From Eubacterium sp. CAG:841 (GTDB lineage: Bacteria > Bacillota > Clostridia > Oscillospirales > CAG-272), in assembly GCA_000437375.1 (NCBI GenBank), contig FR898226.1, positions 178,963-187,581 of the forward strand: a stretch of DNA of 8,619 nucleotides, written 5' to 3'. Under the pieces are notes generated by a model. The model was not told the DNA's origin and did no database searches. It saw nothing but the letters and a program-made list of their open reading frames with translations. The number at the start of each line of letters is the position of its first letter. Within the stretch, counting starts at the first letter, position 1. Made by a program: the position numbers and the translations under genes. Positions 7,048-8,619 of this stretch are shown piece after piece.

Positions 7048-7076
7048 ATAATACATCACATAACAGATTATTTCAA
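7048..7076 (-). promoter_or_regulatory. Promoter of the MATE-cyclophilin operon
   Basis: On the minus strand TTGAAA (7076-7071) and TATTAT (7053-7048) are separated by exactly 17 bases, each 5 of 6 to sigma-A consensus. Transcription would begin near 7041, leaving a leader of about 29 bases before GTG 7012. It sits directly after the terminator of the upstream lipoprotein gene. Confidence 0.75.
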
Positions 7077-7080
7077 TAGT

Positions 7081-7117
7081 AAAATAAAATAAAACGCGCA
7101 GGATTTCATCCCGCGCG
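7081..7117 (-). terminator. Intrinsic terminator of the lipoprotein gene
   Basis: The minus strand forms a 10-bp stem, CGCGCGGGAT with ATCCTGCGCG (7117-7108 and 7104-7095), containing one G-U pair and a 3-base loop. A U-rich run of TTTTATTTTATTTT follows (7094-7081). It begins 19 bases after the lipoprotein stop codon. Confidence 0.9.
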
Positions 7118-7136
7118 CTTGTATAAAGTTGCAAAG

Positions 7137-7730
7137 TCAGCCTTTAAGAAGCATATAGAAAGCATAAGTCACAGACGAGCCGTCATCGGCGTTCTTTGTT
7201 ACAAACAGCTCCGCAATATAATTTCCGCCCTTTATCTTATCCGAAAGCTCGGATATGTTCGCTTTGTTGGGTTCGGCATCGTCTGATTCCATGCGATAAA
7301 GATTAAGCGTTGCGTACTCAAGATACTCGCCATCCGATGTTATATATGAGATATCTCCGATTGAAATTTCCGGTATCTTCCATGCAAACGTCTGCCTTTT
7401 GAATCCGCCGAGTATTGCTCTTCCGCAAAATACAGCAGAAGTTCCGTCTCCGACGACGGTAGACGACGCTTTTTCGCTGTATGTGCATTCATATTCTTTT
7501 CCGCCCGTCACGAAAACCACTTTCGGAGCCGCAAGCCGAATTTCGTTCTTTCCGCCATTAGGTTCCGTTGCGGCAGTTGTACCCATTATCTCTGTGGATG
7601 TCGCAGTAGCGGTCGTACTCTCCGTTATGCTGTCGGTCGTACCGTCGGTCATCCCTTCGTTTTTCTTCGCACACGATATCATCAAAAAGCAAAATGCACA
7701 CGCGAATATCAATGCGATGATTTTTTTCAT
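7137..7730 (-). CDS. Predicted lipoprotein of unknown function
   Basis: I do not recognise the family. The 197-residue protein starts with a lipoprotein signal: Lys2-Lys3, a hydrophobic stretch to residue 18, and the lipobox LMISC with Cys20 as the predicted lipidated residue, so it should be tethered to the outer face of the membrane. Residues about 27-60 form a Thr/Ser/Ala/Glu-rich low-complexity linker. The rest (about 62-197) has alternating hydrophobic patterns suggesting a beta-rich domain, with two cysteines (82 and 102) that could form a disulfide, and a final strand pair around YIAELFVTKN and YAFYMLLKG. GGAGG lies five bases before ATG 7730. The gene follows the ZIP transporter by 85 bases on the same strand with no clear terminator or promoter between them, so they may be cotranscribed. 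A role in metal handling would be a guess from position only. Confidence 0.85.
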   Translation of the reverse strand: MKKIIALIFACAFCFLMISCAKKNEGMTDGTTDSITESTTATATSTEIMGTTAATEPNGGKNEIRLAAPKVVFVTGGKEYECTYSEKASSTVVGDGTSAVFCGRAILGGFKRQTFAWKIPEISIGDISYITSDGEYLEYATLNLYRMESDDAEPNKANISELSDKIKGGNYIAELFVTKNADDGSSVTYAFYMLLKG

Positions 7731-7748
7731 ATTTTCCTCCGTTTTTTT

Positions 7749-7771
7749 CTTTACAACATTTAGTCGTAAAG
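7749..7771. repeat. Short inverted repeat upstream of the lipoprotein gene
   Basis: CTTTAC (7749-7754) and GTAAAG (7766-7771) form a perfect 6-bp inverted repeat with an 11-base spacer, 19 bases before the lipoprotein start. It could be an operator or a weak RNA hairpin. It lacks a GC-rich stem or a following U tract on the minus strand, so it is not a terminator. Confidence 0.3.
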
Positions 7772-7815
7772 CACGCTCCGTTTTCTCACCCGGTGAAAAA
7801 AATTTTTAAGTTACG

Positions 7816-8574
7816 CTATCCGAGCAAAACGTCAAGAGCGAACATCATTATAAATCCGAAAATAAGTCCCGCCGTTCCGTGCTTTCCGTCACCGTTCGAT
7901 TCAGGAATAAGCTCCTCCGCCGTAACGTACAGCATAGCACCCGCCGCAAAGCTCAGCATAAACGGCATAACAGAAGTAAACGCCGTTGAAAGCATAACTG
8001 CCAGAATTGCTGCCGGCGGCTCGACGAGTCCCGTATAGCAGCCTTTCAGCGCGGCTTTGGTTTTTGTCATTCCCTCTCGTCTCATCGGTAATGAAATCGC
8101 TGCTCCCTCCGGAAAGTTCTGTATTCCTATGCAAAGCGCAAGCGTCAGCGCCGCGCCGTATTCTCCCGTTTCCGCCGCAATTGCAAACGAAAGTCCGACA
8201 GCCATCCCTTCCGGAATATTGTGAAGCGTAACAGCGAGCATGAGAAGCGAATTACGTTTTTTCAGAGATGTGTCTTCCGCTCCGAATTTGTATTTGCAAA
8301 GCAAAGCGTCGGCTACGGTTATCGTTGCCGCTCCGCATATGATTCCGAGCGATATAACGGGCACTCCCGATTTTCCGTTTGAAAAATCGAGCGCCGGAAT
8401 TATCATGCTCCATACGGATGCCGCGATCATCACTCCGCCGGAAAATCCGGACATGAACCTCTGTGCCGACAGCTTTGCTTCTTTTCCGAATATAAACACC
8501 GTAAAAGCGCCGAGACAAGTCATAAAAAGCATAAAACCTGTCCCGGCGGATGTCATAAGTAAAGCTTCCTTCAT
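7816..8574 (-). CDS. ZIP family divalent metal transporter (GufA-like)
   Basis: ZIP proteins carry zinc and related divalent metals (iron, manganese) into the cytosol. The 252-residue protein has about eight hydrophobic segments. It shows the binuclear metal-site motifs on the fourth and fifth helices: TLHNIPEGMAVG (His118, Asn119, Glu122) and IQNFPEGAAIS (Gln152, Asn153, Glu156). GLVEPPAA at 182-189 and AEELIPE at 219-225 are also typical of the GufA branch. The loop before the fourth helix has no histidine cluster, unlike many ZIPs. ATG 8574 is chosen because AGGTGG lies eight bases before it; the in-frame GTG at 8586 falls inside that ribosome site. A lipoprotein gene follows after 85 bases. 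Only 45 bases remain upstream, in which no promoter is evident. The exact metal cannot be told. Confidence 0.95.
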   Translation of the reverse strand: MKEALLMTSAGTGFMLFMTCLGAFTVFIFGKEAKLSAQRFMSGFSGGVMIAASVWSMIIPALDFSNGKSGVPVISLGIICGAATITVADALLCKYKFGAEDTSLKKRNSLLMLAVTLHNIPEGMAVGLSFAIAAETGEYGAALTLALCIGIQNFPEGAAISLPMRREGMTKTKAALKGCYTGLVEPPAAILAVMLSTAFTSVMPFMLSFAAGAMLYVTAEELIPESNGDGKHGTAGLIFGFIMMFALDVLLG

Positions 8575-8582
8575 ATATATAT

Positions 8583-8588
8583 CCACCT
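8583..8588 (-). promoter_or_regulatory. Ribosome binding site deciding the ZIP transporter start
   Basis: AGGTGG on the minus strand, eight bases before ATG 8574. The longer-frame GTG codon (8586-8584) is part of this site, so it is unlikely to initiate. Confidence 0.75.
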
Positions 8589-8619
8589 ATCGTTTTATTG
8601 ACGCGGACGGTCGTAACCG

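Noticed and set aside
7785..7806. CACCCGGTG palindrome followed by A and T runs after the ZIP gene, as a terminator
   Set aside because: The stem is only a few base pairs with a mismatch, and on the minus strand the T run precedes rather than follows it.
8572..8582. ATATATATAT run near the ZIP start as a repeat element
   Set aside because: A short dinucleotide run that simply forms the spacer between ribosome site and start codon.

Overview
The window reads as a stretch of chromosome from a low-to-mid GC Gram-positive bacterium, most likely Bacillota of class Clostridia (a gut-type anaerobe is my guess). The grounds are strong GGAGG-type ribosome sites, sigma-A-like promoters with TATAAT/TATTAT -10 boxes, short hairpin-plus-U-tract terminators, and the style of the proteins (Clostridia-like GuaA, a MATE pump with a KARYEIDM-type N-terminus, a GufA-type ZIP transporter, a Na/Pi transporter with a PhoU tail). 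No phage, IS, CRISPR, tRNA or rRNA sequence was seen.

All seven substantial genes lie on the minus strand, so transcription runs from high to low coordinates. From the right: a ZIP-family metal transporter (8574-7816); a small lipoprotein with a Thr/Ser-rich linker (7730-7137) closed by an intrinsic terminator; a MATE efflux pump (7012-5618) with its own promoter, overlapping by 4 bases a cyclophilin-type peptidyl-prolyl isomerase (5621-5145); a 244-base gap with a promoter, a possible 16-residue leader peptide and a strong terminator hairpin; a Na+/phosphate cotransporter with a C-terminal PhoU-like region (4900-3134); guaA, GMP synthetase (3042-1513), with its own extended -10 promoter and a clear terminator; and, running off the left edge, an ECF-type sigma factor (1409 to beyond 1).

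Most of these are ordinary housekeeping and transport genes. Two places deserve attention. The sigma factor is far longer than a normal ECF sigma: after regions 2 and 4 it continues for about 300 residues with a winged-helix-like segment, an unrecognised domain, and a second segment resembling the first, and it is still open at the window edge. The leader of the Na/Pi transporter has the layout of a transcription attenuator: promoter, short Ile/Val-rich reading frame ending six bases before a terminator hairpin, then the transporter gene with no obvious second promoter.

Three start codons are placed by ribosome-site logic rather than by longest reading frame: guaA (ATG 3042, not GTG 3057), the MATE pump (GTG 7012, not TTG 7036) and the ZIP transporter (ATG 8574, not GTG 8586).
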